This document shows positions 11,875 to 24,892 of a stretch of 64,000 bases of DNA, piece after piece. This DNA is from Lanius collurio (lineage: Eukaryota; Chordata; Aves; Passeriformes; Laniidae). Numbering within the stretch: the stretch's first letter is position 1; each line of letters begins with the position of its first letter. The stretch covers positions 4,558,288-4,622,287 of the forward strand of contig JACBWW010000015.1 of the NCBI GenBank assembly GCA_020086605.1. Direction: 5' to 3'. The notes below the pieces were generated by a model, which had not been told where the DNA came from, did no database searches, and saw nothing but the letters and a program-made list of their open reading frames with translations. Position numbers and translations under genes: made by a program.

Positions 11875-12683
11875 ATAGTTAAAAACCATAAATCTTCTTT
11901 TAAGTCACATTTTACAGTAACATCAAGCGAATTATTAAAAAAAAAAAAAGCAAAAAGCAAAAAACAGCTAGCAAAAAACAACCAACACAAAAGTCCATGT
12001 TTTAAGAAAGATGTCTGTGCTTGAACATTTGTAGCATTTACGTCGTGTTAAGAATGTAGAAATATTTTCATTGTAATTGTGCAGATATCAGCAGATACAT
12101 CAGTGAGGCTGACACATCTTACAGGGTATATTCCTATATGGATAAGATGTAAGTTCACCTATGTGCTCTTTCCCATGCCCCAGTTTTTCCCTTATTTGCA
12201 CTTAGGAAATGTTAAGGAGATGGAGGCGTAAGTCTTTCTCCAAAGTGACTACAGCATTTACTTCTGGGGGAAAATAGCAATGTAAAGGGCAGTAGCCAGA
12301 ATCTGGAGTCCATGATCTTTGTGTCATCAGTATTGTATCATACACAAGAGACTGTTCTTCTGTGTGAGTTACAGGTTTGTCTGCAGAATTGTGGAAATCT
12401 TTTGCTGAAATTAAGTCTAATTACTTTTCTTACGAATGACTGTCAGCAACCTCCTAGAATATAGAGTTCACGACCAACAGAAAAATCACTCGATGCAAAA
12501 AAAAATATGATTGTGCACAAACTTCTCTAGCACAAAGTTCATCAACTTTTGGTAGGACAAACAAAAGACAGGAACTTCTACAGAAGCTACAGAAAATACA
12601 TCAACAACAAGCTGATCTAATCACATGCCTTGTTATAAGGGATCCCTGGAATAGTATCATCAGCTCTCCATATTTGTAGCAAA
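11875..12683. other. Anonymous AT-rich DNA between two solo LTRs
   Basis: An A-rich tract lies at about 11937-11985 just right of the plus-strand LTR. Nothing else is recognisable before the second LTR. Confidence 0.5.
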
Positions 12684-12689
12684 CCCTTT
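12684..12689 (+). repeat. Target site duplication CCCTTT, left copy
   Basis: CCCTTT lies directly before the TG that starts the LTR, and is repeated directly after the terminal CA at 13334-13339. Confidence 0.85.
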
Positions 12690-12899
12690 TGCAGGTTTTG
12701 CGTGGTAGCTCAAAGAGAGCCTGGAGGTGTAGCCACAACCCGACAGCGCTCTGGTGGCACACGCACACCCCCAAAAGCGCAGGCAGACGGGAGTGCGCTC
12801 CTCACCCGAGGGAGCCGCCCCTGAGCTGATGGGAGGGCACGCAGGCAGAGGCGAAGAAGTTGAGAGAGGGGACTCTCCGTGTAAGTTCCACACAGAAGG

Positions 12900-12905
12900 T
12901 TTATT
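12900..12905 (-). promoter_or_regulatory. Poly(A) signal AATAAA of ERVK-like LTR copy 1
   Basis: AATAAA on the minus strand, conserved at 32141-32146 in copy 2. The short TATA-to-AATAAA distance implies a short R region. Confidence 0.72.
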
Positions 12906-12963
12906 GAGGTGAAACAGCCGGGGGAGGAGGCGGAAAGCCGAGGATCTGACAAGGGTCTGGAGA

Positions 12964-12970
12964 TTTTATA
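12964..12970 (-). promoter_or_regulatory. TATA box of ERVK-like LTR copy 1
   Basis: TATAAAA on the minus strand, followed about 60 bp downstream by AATAAA. The same box is conserved in the second copy at 32198-32204. Confidence 0.7.
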
Positions 12971-13333
12971 GTGGGGAAAGGAAAGGCAAGGATAAGGGAT
13001 ACAGCAAATGGGATACTACACATGAGGTGTGGTTGAGGCTGAGGGAACCAATGAAAATTACACCAAGGAGGGAATTAGGGAAGGAACCAATGGGATGTCG
13101 AGTACCTGAGAACATTCTAGAATTAATATATATTAACTTAGGGGAAATTAATATTAAAAAAGTTATACATAAAACATATCACATAAAAAATATGTAAACT
13201 GTGGAACTGGGGAATTATGGGCTCTCACCCTAAACAAGGAGTGAAGCATTAAGGTTTGGTGCCTGACCACTACAGCTTGGTGTCAGTTGAATCCTCATGG
13301 GTCAGGGTAGCTGCAGCCACCTGCACCGCCACA

Positions 13334-13339
13334 CCCTTT
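13334..13339 (+). repeat. Target site duplication CCCTTT, right copy
   Basis: Perfect match to 12684-12689, immediately outside the LTR terminus. Confidence 0.85.
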
Positions 13340-16300
13340 CCATTTCTCCTGGACATTTGGTTCAAGGCCAAGCAGCTTTAATGTGGATCATTGTGCATGA
13401 ACACAGTTACTCGAGAATTTTGTTGGAGACAGTAAGACAGCAGGAACCGGAACAGCAAGCAGAGTGCTGTTTGACTTTGAATTGATCCTCTGGCTTTTAA
13501 AATTGCATCCTCAGAGAAAGTTTCCATATACTATTGCTACATTGAATCCTGAGGTTAATGATTAGTCAACTCCTGCCACTGCACACTGTTCTCAACAAGA
13601 ACACATGTAAAACCAAGCAGGCTGTATCACTGAAGATCAGCAAAGTTATGCTAAATCTATTAAACCAATAGGTACTTTATTTATCTGTGAAAACGTACAT
13701 ATAATTAATACTAAAATGGCAAAAGCCATTGCTAAACATGTGAGCTTCAGATTGTTACTGAGAATTGATGATTTCCTATTACTGAGCATTTCAAAGTTAA
13801 TCTCACAAGATTTACTACCACACTGAAGCAGGGTATTAGAATGAAAATACTGCTGCTAATGAATCGGACAATGGCTAATCTGTCTCTCAAGATCAAAGCC
13901 TTCTTTTACAAAATAATCTAAAGTCCTTGGTCTCTCTGGAAATGAATTCAATAAAAAAATCTGGGAAGGATTCTACCTGTAATTTTTGTGTTGCTTAGAA
14001 AATAATATTAGTGAAAAGGTCAAAGAAATTGTATCATCTCTCTTCCAAGCAGAGAAATAACTGCGATGACTAAGAATAAAATAGATTTTCTCACATGAAT
14101 TTATTCCACTCCATTATGCTTCAGAACCCATTTTTTAAGTGGACTGGTTCCACTGTGTTATGCAACACTAGAAAGGTTTTGTAGATTTATGCAACAGTTG
14201 TCAATATAGTACAAAAAACCCACTACAGCATTAGTACCACTTTTGGTATATGTTTTTAAGTTAAGTTACATTTCTTTAACTTACATGAATGTTTCAGAAA
14301 GACAAGGACATTTCTGACTTTTCTTGCTCATTATGGTAAGTTTAAAACAAAACTTTCCATTTGATTGACACAGGAACTTGTTTTTCAGCACTATTTTTTT
14401 AGCATATCTATGTAACATGTTCAGTCCTGACAAGAAAAAACCCACAAACCTTCAACTATTCTTCAGATCAAACATAAGTTAAACCTGAAAAATTGCTTAG
14501 GATTTTGGTAAGGAACTCATAAGGGTTTCCAATACTTCTTAGATTACTTCAGTGAGCTAATTGAACTCAATTCTTTGGGATATATATATGTGCTGATTCA
14601 AACTCTGACATGAATGCTGTGCCTCAGTGTGGGAAGAATGTGAATCCAGTCCTATTTAGAGACCATAAAACCTGTTGGTTTTTGAAAGCAATTAGCCTTC
14701 AAAGAAGAGAATGAAATTTGAAATTTTCCCTTAATAAGAAAGCTGTGTAGAATGCCCTGCTCAGAGAAAATTCTAAGAAATGCTAAGATAACAACTCCCC
14801 TCTTGTCTCAATATTGAGATGACTCTAAGAGAGAGATATGAGCTTTTGGCTTCAGGTTGAGAATAAAAACTATCTAGGAAAGGGAAAAATATGAACTAAA
14901 CTGTTTTTTATGAAAATGAAGGGAAAAAATGTGTATTTGTTTATCACATAAGTTATTAATCTACTTGTGATACAAATAGTATATGAAATTAAAATGAGTT
15001 TTAGAAAAATGAGTTATTCTTCCTTCAGAAACACTGCATTGATCATTATATTTTTGTGAACTTCTGAGCTGTGTTTTAATTTGCTTATGGACATAAAAAA
15101 TCTGTAAGGGAAATCTGGCTTTTGTCTTGGCTTGTTATTTGTTAGATGATTTCCTGGCTATATTGCCTGTGGCATATAATGCACTCTTGCCTTTTCTACA
15201 ACAAGAAAATTTTCTTTTCATTATTACATCAATCTCACAATGCAGTGGAAAAAATCACAACTGAAACTGGCAAAGATTTAGAAAATAAAAAATTTATGGA
15301 CAGAAACATAGAGATAATTTTAGACAGTGCTATGAAAATAAAGTACTAGGCTTCACTACAGTTTAAATCCATTCAAATCAAGAACAGATTAGTGACAACA
15401 GATACCTACTGGCTTAGAGTGAAGGTAATTTGGATCAGGATCCATATTTATCTTCATCTTACTTAGTTTACTAAAATTAAAGAAAATCTTAAACATCACT
15501 TTCATTGCAAATGTTTTTCTGTCTTAATAATGGCCTTAATAAACAATTATTTTTAAAAGACTTGGCTGAAAGGGTATAACTGACAGTTGTCCCACATTAT
15601 CACTTCAGGATACATCATAATTTCACAAGTCATGTTACATATGTGGCCCTTTGCCACATAAAATTCACAGGTTTCAAGACTATTCCCTTCAAATGCACCA
15701 GGTATTTTGAGTATGACACTAGATTTAAATTCTGCTTCCTTTGTATCTTGATTATGAGATCCACTGAAAAGAGAGTGGCCTCAAAGAGATCTAAAAGCAG
15801 ATGGTCATCATGCTGGCTGGTTACAAAAACTGCAGGCACAGCTGTATGTTAAAACTAATGCTGATGCTTTTAGGGGCAATTACTAGTTTAAGCACCAGCC
15901 TGAAGACCTGGATGGTATATGGGCCAATGTAATTATCAGCTAATGTAAACAAACAAGGCATCAAAGAACCATTTTGCTTTCCATTTCTTTGGTTTTATTC
16001 AACAATATATTGAAAGAATAAGAACTATAGAATAAGCAGTATGTATTATACAAAGAGGGAATTTTCTTTCTTTTGATGGTGGGAGATAAAGTTGCTTTGA
16101 CTGAAATTAGGCAGTTGTAAAAGAACAATACTCAGTTTCCCTACCCACCTAGCTGTACCTCTTGATTTGTCCATGTAAACGAAAAGTTTAAAATGGCTAA
16201 TTTTTTTTATAACACACACACAAATGCAGTTTCACTCTTGATGTTTCAGAAGCTTGGGATTTTGAATGTGAGTGTAGTCTTACTCTAGATCATGGTTAGG

Positions 16301-19300
16301 TTGTAATTTTCATTTGGTGGAAGTACATGGCACTTGTAAATAGTAGGGGCAAGGAGCTACATCATCACATTAGAAGACTACAAGAAGTCTTCTTGTAGGA
16401 GGTAATTAAAGCATCTGAGCTCCAGAGGGAGGGGAGTAAAATTTTCCATAGCAGAAAGAGCCTTCAGATTCCTGGAAGCTTCAGTTCATTGTTTCTTTAA
16501 ACACCATTTATTTACTAATTTTTTCTGTGTGCTTTGTAAGTACTTTAAACTGAAAAAAGGGATTATTGATCCTCCCTTTTTAGTCACTTCATATATATCA
16601 GGTCACTGTGACTACTGACAGCTACATGACTGTCCATGTCATTCAGGTCTTTGTGTTTTCTGTTATTTTCAATTTTCTGACTCTGTTGGAGACATTGGGC
16701 AGTCTAGTTGTCTCCCAATTTATTAATTTTTTTTTTACTTCATCAGATTCCAGATGTGCACAAGCCAGTAACATTCTCGGCAAAGGCTTCATCTGTTCTG
16801 GCCTGGAAAGCACAACTTCAGTGCACCTGCCATGGTTAAAGTCTCTTCCAGATACAGCCAGTCTTCCTTATTTATCGTGTCACTTGTCGTCATCCAAAGT
16901 CACTGACTTCTCTGTACTAATAATGAAGTCAGATTCAGCCATAAATTTTCTAGAGTGTTTAGCTGTCAAGTAAGTCACTGCAAAATAAAATAATAAAAAT
17001 TTAAAAAAAAAAAAGGGAATGCCTAACATGCTGGTACTTGACTCTGAGCAAGATCCTTAACAAGAGCAAAAAAAGAGGATATAAATTATTATCCTTTCAT
17101 CTCTTCACATGAAATCTTGTCCTGAGAAAGATAAGTCTTATATATGTTTTCTTTTGGTTCTTCTCTCATTTCCTTGTTGATTCAATAAAGAATAAACATC
17201 ATAGAAGAGAAGAAAGGATGAAAAACCCAAACACTTGAGACACTGAATTTCAGATGAGACAGTGGCAAATACGTGTTTAAAAAGGAGTTGCTTAAGTGCA
17301 TTGTAAATTGAATGTACACTTTTTTTTTAATTATTATCTTATTTTTCTCTATGTTTTACCAAAGGGCAGCAGTCTTTTTTCACAATGATGAATGCATGGT
17401 TTTAGCCATAAAATACTCCCTGAATGCTTAGTTTGAAATATTAAACTCTTCAGGGAATTTATAGCCTTCTTCAGATATGTCATCAGAAGTATTTATAAAT
17501 ATAAAAAATGAAGATAAAACATAATTTAAGTCTCTCTACAAATTATAAATGTTTGTTATTGCTGTAATATACAGCAAAATATTATCAGACATATGGTATT
17601 GTTATATGAACCATATGCCTGCATCACTTGCAGAGCATATGGTAAGAGTTTAAAATAAGCAGCATTATAAAAATATGATGGGATTTAAAAATATATCATT
17701 TGTACCAAATTTTTATTTTTTTTGTTGTGAAACAGTTATTTGCAGAAACATGTCTGACAAAACTTCCACCTGCCAGCTACTGCAGCTGTGTAATACTCAG
17801 AGTACCTCTTGTCTTTTTGCCTGCTTCCATCTCCACTGGGAATGGTTGAAATTATTTTGTGTCATAACCAAAGTGTAAGGAAATATGTTTTGCTGAAAAA
17901 ACCCTGATGGTGTAAAAGATAGTGGATAGGGTGCATAAGTACTGTCATATGGGACTAAAACAGGATGGAAAACATTTGCTGTGAGTCATGGACTCCTGTT
18001 TTGGAACATGATTGGGGTAAAATAAGAAGGGCAAAACTGTAAAGCAATCTACTATCGCTTCACCTTTAAAATCCTCTTAAAAAGATTTGTTCCTTTAGAA
18101 GTAGGAAGATTATAAAGAAGATGAGAAAGGGACAAGTCCTATTCTTCCCACCTTCTCTGCCAACAGTTTACTGCTGGGATGAAAAGCCTCATTCTGTACA
18201 GACTCATATAATATTCCTATCACCATGGTGCCTCAGCTTAGTTTTACTGAGTCTTACACTTCCAGTAACATATATTGATACCAAATCTCTTTTGTTGTGT
18301 TTACATTAGTTCAGCTAAGATTTTATTAATATTTAAAATTCATCACTTTTCTTCACAAAATAGGTAATTAATAATGTATAAATCAGGCAAAAAAATTAAA
18401 AATCTTACTGTATTGCTTAATAAGCTACCTGATATTTTTGACTTTTTTGAAAAAGAAGACTATTCAACCTCAGTGCAACAATGCACTATTGTTTCTGCTA
18501 TGTTCCTTTTCACTATAAAGTTTTCAGGATTTTCATCCTCTCTCAGTCCATCCTTCTTTCTGTCTTTATTTGCCTTTCTTTTAGATTCTGTAGTATTGCT
18601 ACTGTAAAAAAAATGTTGATAAATGAGGCTTGTCATTAAGGGGAAGCAATTTGTAACAGAGAGGGAAGTTATAACAATGCTTCGAATTGTTAGATGGCGG
18701 TGATTCTTTTGAAATAGAAACGTGTGCAATTTCATGAAAAACTGCACAATTATTTGGGTTTTGTCCCTTGCTTTATCTTTCTGCAATTTAAGAATAAAGT
18801 TGTATAACTAAAATATGCTTCTGCTTGTTGGTCAAATAAAATTGGAAGAAAATGTTGTGAATTTTTGTACATTTTTTATTCTTCTATTAAAACTACTTAA
18901 AACTAATTTTTTTGCTCTATCTAAATTGATTTCTAAATGTAACACTGCTTTTAAATTAAGACATATTTTTCTTCAGAATTGTTTCTTTTCTAAATTCACA
19001 GCTCAGCAAATCATCAGGAACTCATAACCATTTCTCTAACAATAAATTTGTATTTATTATCCAAGGTTTAATAAAAAGAGAAGTTATTCTAAAGATTGTA
19101 TTTACCAATGTGTAATAATAATATGGTATCATATTATCCTTTCACTCCTGCCTTTCCTTCAATCCAGCCTTCTTCTCTTTGACTCAAATATTTTTTCAAT
19201 TTTATTCCAGGTTCTTCTACTCCAAAACTCTTTAGCTTTCTATTTTTTGTCTATTTTCTTTATCTCAGAAATTCTTTTTTTCAGTCAATTCCCATATTTG

Positions 19301-20229
19301 TTCTTCTTATAACATCGCTTCATAGATAAGTTCCATTGTAAAGTCTTTAAAAATAGAATCTTTTAAAGGCCTTTAGTAGGCCTCGATAAAGGTCCTGATC
19401 ATATTATTTTGGGGGAAAGCATGCAAATTCCGCATGGGGTGAGTACATAGATTTCATAAAAAACACATGTTGGTTGCTCTCTCTATTCCCCTATGCCAAA
19501 GAGTAGATGTAATGGCATAGGCCTTTCTGTGGAAAACAGGGAAGAAATCTATGAGAATTAAAAGACTTGTTCTTATCAAAGTCTTACCGGATCCTAGGAT
19601 ATGGCTCGAAGTTTGCCGCTTGATTTTTATATATTTATTCCTGATCTATATAAATGGAAATGTAAAGTTGTCAGAAATCCTATAAAAAATACAGAGCAAA
19701 CTTCTTAATCCCCATTCCTAGACATCTGGTATTAGTGCCTGTTTATAGAAAATGATTTGACATTTTGGCATTTTTCCATTAACACTAATAGTATTAGAAG
19801 TAACAAAAGTGTCAGTTCAAAATTCTGGGTGCAAGACAGAAGTGAGAATATGCTCATTCCATATGTGTGTGTGTTAAACTGCAATGTCTATTTACTCTTT
19901 GGTCCAGTGACAACCACAGCATTAAAACTGCACTTGCAATTGTAAGCATAACATGGTCAGGATAAATATTGATGAATTAGAATGAGTTGTAGGGGAGAGA
20001 CAGCTTGGGTGTCATCCAGCAAGGATACACATGTAAGGATGACTTTGTGGGAAGGGCACCTGAGGAAAAGGATTTGCAATTTGCTTTTCAGTACAAGTTA
20101 GGAAAAAGGATCTTCACTTCTTCCTTGGATGTATGGGTAAATGAGTGCCTACCACTTCTTCTGCCAAGAGGATGATAGCAAAAATACAACCCTAAAATCT
20201 TCAACAATTCACCAAGGTGAGACACAGGT
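13340..20229. other. Gene-poor AT-rich DNA
   Basis: Nearly 7 kb without a gene or named repeat that I can support. Open frames are at most about 121 codons (16608-16973, starting from GTG rather than ATG). An inverted repeat at 16378-16398 and an A-rich tract near 17001-17014 are the only local structures noted. Confidence 0.5.
16378..16398. repeat. Perfect 10-bp inverted repeat
   Basis: Arms CTACAAGAAG and CTTCTTGTAG are separated by one T. No larger hairpin surrounds it, so a chance or slippage origin is likely. Confidence 0.8.
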
Positions 20230-20500
20230 TTTTCCTCTTTCATTACAGCTTTCCAGAAAAACAGATTAGATTAAATTTTCTGGTGAAATGCATTGCCCCT
20301 ATAGTGTGGTATGGCATTTTGAATCTGATCAATCACACCATACTGTGTGTCCCATCAGGGAGCATTTGTTATCATTCTAGTCACCTCACATCAGAAAATG
20401 ACATATCATGTTGGAAATTTGAATCAAAAGGAGAACCATTTTTAGTAATTACATTTCTTGAAAGTGAGCTGACAAATCAAACTAATTTTTCTAGGTGTGG
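20230..20500 (+). repeat. Unnamed repeated sequence, copy A
   Basis: This stretch aligns by eye with 21981-22190 in the same orientation. Shared blocks in order are 'ttccagaaa', 'atgcattgcccc', 'agtgt-tatggca', 'atct-atcagtca', 'attctagtcac / attccagtcac', 'atcag', 'atgacatatcatgtt', 'aatttgaat' and 'ttct-agtgtgg'. Copy A is longer, mainly from an extra segment after the 'aatttgaat' block. I recognise no transposon family and no protein. It may be an old local duplication or two copies of a dispersed repeat. Confidence 0.68.
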
Positions 20501-21980
20501 TCTGACATCAGGATAGTAACTTTAACCCTAAAAAGCTGCAGAATTACTTGCTGTCTGTGGACTATCTTTATCAAATGAGGGTTGATTTTTAATTTTTTTT
20601 TAATGTAATATTGCTTATATATTCAAGGATTTAACGAAAATGTTTAAACCAGAAAACTATTTTCTCTTCAACTACCTTTTTGTATGCCCTCACAACAGGA
20701 AATACTGTTGCAAATCTTACTGCATCAGAAGCCTAAGTAACATTTTCAATACTTTTAAACACTTTCTTTTCTCTGCAAGAACAGGAATATTGTCTTCAAG
20801 TAGCAGCTACTCTCCCCTTCCTGAATTTCTAATCCTGATGGAGCAGAATCAAACTGGATCTGGATGAACTACAGACAAGTTCCACTAAGGCTCTTTGGCC
20901 AGAAAGTAAAGAATTAAGTTTAAACATTTGAGTTTGTAATGGAAATAGAAGTCTCCAATTGCCATCTATCTTTAAAAATTTCTATTTTCTATTTCAGATT
21001 GTCTATATTTCTTCCTACTCAGAAAGAAAAAAAAAAAAACACAACGTTTGATAGCCTGTTGACTTAGGTAAAGTTAAAAAGAAAATCAAAAGAGGGCTTA
21101 TATGAAGTGTCCAGACATCAGAGAAGGAAATATTCTTATTGTATGAAGTTCTTACCTCTGTGGACACACATGACAACTGGACACATCAGCGTATGACATC
21201 TTTAACCCCATTCTTACACAGCATTACTTCCCTCTGATTGCTGAATGCATCTTGAGCAATAATGACTATTGCTGCTCTGTATATCAGACCTGACTGCAAA
21301 TCTGTTATTACTGTACTATTTTAAATACTTAAGCAAATCCTGTGTCACAGGCTTATTAGTAACAGTTGTCTTGGTAAGGGGTAAGATGATTTGGTCCCTC
21401 TCCTTCACCCACATAACCATCTCATATATTTTTACCAATCCCTCCATTGCTTTATAATTAAAGTTTTCTGTCATTTTCAGAGGACTAGAAAGACTTGCTC
21501 CTGACTGTGTGGGTGAGAATTGCCTTGCAGATTGCAAGTAATTTTATGAGGTCACACAGGGTTCTGTATAATCTTCCCCCAAAGTGCTCTAATCTGAAAT
21601 AACAGGAGAGGAAAGATAAACAGCTGCTGATTTCTTGTGCTGTTGGGTGCTGCTTTCTCCTGCACCTGGTGCTGCATCTCAGATCACAAAGTACTTCCTG
21701 CCTTGATAATGGAATAAACTATTGTAAGCTGCTAGGAAGTCTAAAATCTGCAAACTGCATTCTTTCCAAGCAGAATATTGTAATACAATTTTAATCCAAC
21801 TGTTAGAATTTCTGCAATGGTTAAAAACTGGCTATTTCTTGGCTGAAAAACGCAAATGCTATAGCAAAAGCTAGAGTTAGACTCAAGAGACAATGAAAAC
21901 AAATAGTTTAGCTAAAACAGTTTTCACTGTTGGATTAAAAAGCACTTGAAAACTTCCCAAATCTGTAAACTCTACATAGA
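20501..21980. other. Anonymous AT-rich DNA between the two repeat copies
   Basis: No gene or named repeat seen. A short poly(A) run lies at about 21029-21040. Confidence 0.5.
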
Positions 21981-22190
21981 TTCCTTTCTCTCAAATTTCC
22001 AGAAATTTTAATTCCTGAGCATGATGCATTGCCCCTTGCAGTGTTATGGCAGGTTGCATCTAATCAGTCAAAGTGGATTACACTGCACATCAAAGCAAAT
22101 ATTATGATTCCAGTCACATCAGATTAGAAGATGACATATCATGTTCGCAATTTGAATTCAAGTCTTTTGAAGGGTAATTTTCAAGTGTGG
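21981..22190 (+). repeat. Unnamed repeated sequence, copy B
   Basis: Direct-repeat partner of 20230-20500, offset by about 1.7 kb. The best conserved cores are 'gatgcattgccccttg' and 'atgacatatcatgttcgcaa'. Divergence is clearly visible, with many substitutions and indels, so the duplication is old and not an assembly error. Confidence 0.68.
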
Positions 22191-23248
22191 GATTAAAATA
22201 TCCATTCCAGTCAAAGGTCAATAGGTACACTTCAGATATCAAATGTGCAATATCTGGCACATTTTCCTTCCTTTATATGCTGGGTTGATAAAGCCAGATG
22301 CAATTGAGACGAAGCAGGGAGAAATAAAGCAAAAGGACTCACTCTTAAAATACCAGTGTCTAAATTATGGCTGAAAAATATGGGCAACACATGGGGACAG
22401 AAAACTGAATATTTATAGCATGAATTTAGGCATGGAATATATATGATCACAGGGAAACAAAAACAGAGGCACCAATATGATTCTGCAGGGATCATTAGGA
22501 ATTGTTTTGCAAAGCCTGTATCATGCTACATATGCAAATATACATCCACTATGTGTGCATACGTCAGAAATCACCTTTCATATCCACATTTTTTAAAACA
22601 CTTGCATTTGAGATAAATATTTGGGATGCTGGTAGTTAGATGCAGGACTTGCAGGCTAGAGATGGGGATGCCAGAACAGCCTTAACTGTCCTTTGTTCTT
22701 TTTAAATCCTGTGAAGCTTTTCCATATCATACGGGTCAGCTCCATCTCCACTTTGAAAAGTATTAAGCAAAGAACTTCCTTCCTTTTCCAAACTGGTTTT
22801 CTAGTTCTGGGAGATGTCTGAAAAAGGAGTTTCTGGGAAAGTGAATATGTAGCCCATGTGTGCAGCAGGAAGCCAGGTGGATTGTGCATTGTCACCTCTA
22901 GTTTGTTCACTGATGCTCAGTGAACACTTCAGTGCACACTTCAGTGGTAGTCTTGTCCCTTGACAGTACTGCTCCCAGTCATCCAGAAATCTTAAAACTA
23001 CTCTGAGAGTAGATAGGTGGAGTCTGACCCTAAATCAGAGGAATTTTACATTAATCTGGATATCTAAATTGAAAGCAATTCTTACTTAGGGTTCTATTAC
23101 AGCTGGGAGTCTTCAGTGTAATAAGTAAAATCCCATGGAAAAGTGTCTTTTGGAGATGGTGCTGGCTCCCGTTCCACTCAGATGAAGAAAGCAATATAAA
23201 TTTTTTACTACCTAAGGAACTAAAATAAAACCAGATGATGCAATTTTA
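22191..23248. other. Anonymous DNA
   Basis: No supported gene or repeat. Short minus-strand frames of 84-87 codons match nothing known to me. Confidence 0.45.
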
Positions 23249-23500
23249 CACAGAATCATAGAACTGCTGCTAGGAAGGGACCACCGGAGATCATCAAGTT
23301 CAGTCTCCTACTTAATTCAAAACTATTACCAACAGCAGATCAGAGCAGCATGAGTTCTTCTTAAAATGCCCTTAGCCATTGAAAATAGTTTCAAACACCT
23401 TGATGTCTATGGTTTCTGCAAGTCCCCAGGTAGTGTATTACAGTCCTACGCACCATAGATTCCTAAATTCTAGGTTGCTAAACCATTTGCCCTAGACATA
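23249..23500 (-). mobile_element. Old CR1 LINE fragment, antisense
   Basis: The plus strand begins 'acacagaatcatagaact', the reverse complement of a CR1 tail, then 'aggaagggaccaccggagat' and 'catcaagttcagtctcc'. Farther on, 'tccccaggtagtgtattaca' corresponds to the CR1 block that reads on the antisense as a 'gcagcctgttccagtgc'-like stretch. The element runs on the minus strand with its 3' end at 23249. It is more diverged than the copy at 1989-2476, and its right edge is uncertain. Confidence 0.78.
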
Positions 23501-24892
23501 GATCAGCTCTGATTTCCTTTTTCATTTCCAGGTCCTGGACAATGCAAATGCTGTGTCAGCATTCACTCCATGAAAACAGATGGCAAGCTAGGCAGTGAGG
23601 GTTTCTGCTGAAGGGATTAGAATTACTTCTTTCTTATTTCCTTGAAATTCTAACAGAAAATTTTAATTTTTTTCAATTTTTTTTTCCTTTCCAGTTAAGA
23701 GAAAGAAGCATATAAATACTGTGAACATGAAAGCTTTTCACTGATTTTTTTATCACTAATGTGATTCAATTCAGTCCACTGGTAACATATGTTGCATTTT
23801 ATTAATTGGTTCATGCAACTAGCCTGCTCATTCCCATTATAATGCCTTTCTTATCTAATAAGCATCTTGATACAGCCAAGGTATTTTAATAAGACTTCTT
23901 TTCACAGGACTTTAATTTAAAACTAGTCTGTTTCATAGGGGGATTTTGAATACTTTTCCATCTTTTGTTACAACTTTAGAAGTCCAGAGTAAAATCCAGT
24001 TTAAGAAGGTAAGATCAGATACTGCTGTAAGGATGGGGAGTCTATACCCAGACACATATACATCTTCAGGCTAAACATGAAGCTATGTTGAGAAAGACTA
24101 CCAGTATTTACAGCTGCTCAGATTCGTTGGAATTTAATCTGAAACATTTACCTGCCCTTAAACATGTAGATGTTGGTATGTTGAGATACATCTTGTGTTT
24201 GCCAAAATATTACTGGCATAAAAATCCGACAGGTTACTGAGTGCCACAGGGTTCCCCAATATGAAAAAAAAAGACCACTGTTCCTCTTCTAATTGTTTTT
24301 CCCCGCTATGTCCAACACTTTCTACTTCATTTTTTATTGATTATTTTAAAGGCTTGGAATATTTGTGGTTCCAAGAAAAATTTAATGCCATTGTAATTAT
24401 TTAGATGCTGTTCCAACTCAAAGGTTCTGTGAGATTTTCCTCTCTCTGTGGATTACTCTGCATTTTCATCAGGACAGAGACTCATCTCTGAGAATGGAGA
24501 TGCAATTTGGTTTAAGCACTATGTTTGTCATGATGAAGGTATGCAAATGTTGGTTTTCAGGTTCAAAAATTTGGGGGTATTTTGGTGATTGGTTTTGGTT
24601 TGCCAGTACCTACACTCCAACCTATGGCTTAGTCATTCCTAGATAGATTTGGTAGAAACACTACTTGGTGTCAATTAAATATTCAGTGGTTTCCATGTAC
24701 TATTCAACTTTCTTTCTGTGGCTATATAAACAATTCTAATGCCAGATGAAAGGAAACAAGTAATTTTCAAGCTAAAACATAGGTGACTCCTTCAGTTTCT
24801 TGTTTTCAGTAAGTGGGGAAGATTCAAAAAGAGGAACACAAGGGAACTCTCTCAATTTTTATATATTTTTATATTTTAATTTTTATATCTTT
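23501..24892. other. Anonymous AT-rich DNA up to assembly gap
   Basis: Nothing recognisable. The last 50 bases before the gap are extremely AT-rich (TATATTTTTATATT type), which may explain why the assembly broke here. Confidence 0.5.

Larger units (their letters stand above)
12690..13333 (-). mobile_element. ERVK-like solo LTR, copy 1, with intact 6-bp target duplication
   Basis: A 644-bp LTR that begins TG and ends CA, flanked by a perfect 6-bp direct repeat CCCTTT. A 6-bp duplication is typical of class II (ERVK-like) avian retroviruses. Read on the minus strand it has CCAAT-type motifs, a TATAAAA box (complement of 12964-12970), then AATAAA about 60 bp later (complement of 12900-12905), then a GC-rich U5. 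A homologous copy lies at 31942-32584. This copy keeps 15 CpG dinucleotides in 12690-12970 against 5 in the matching part of the other, so it may be younger or from a different subfamily. No gag, pol or env sequence is present, which fits LTR-LTR recombination. Short frames inside it are not genes. Confidence 0.88.
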
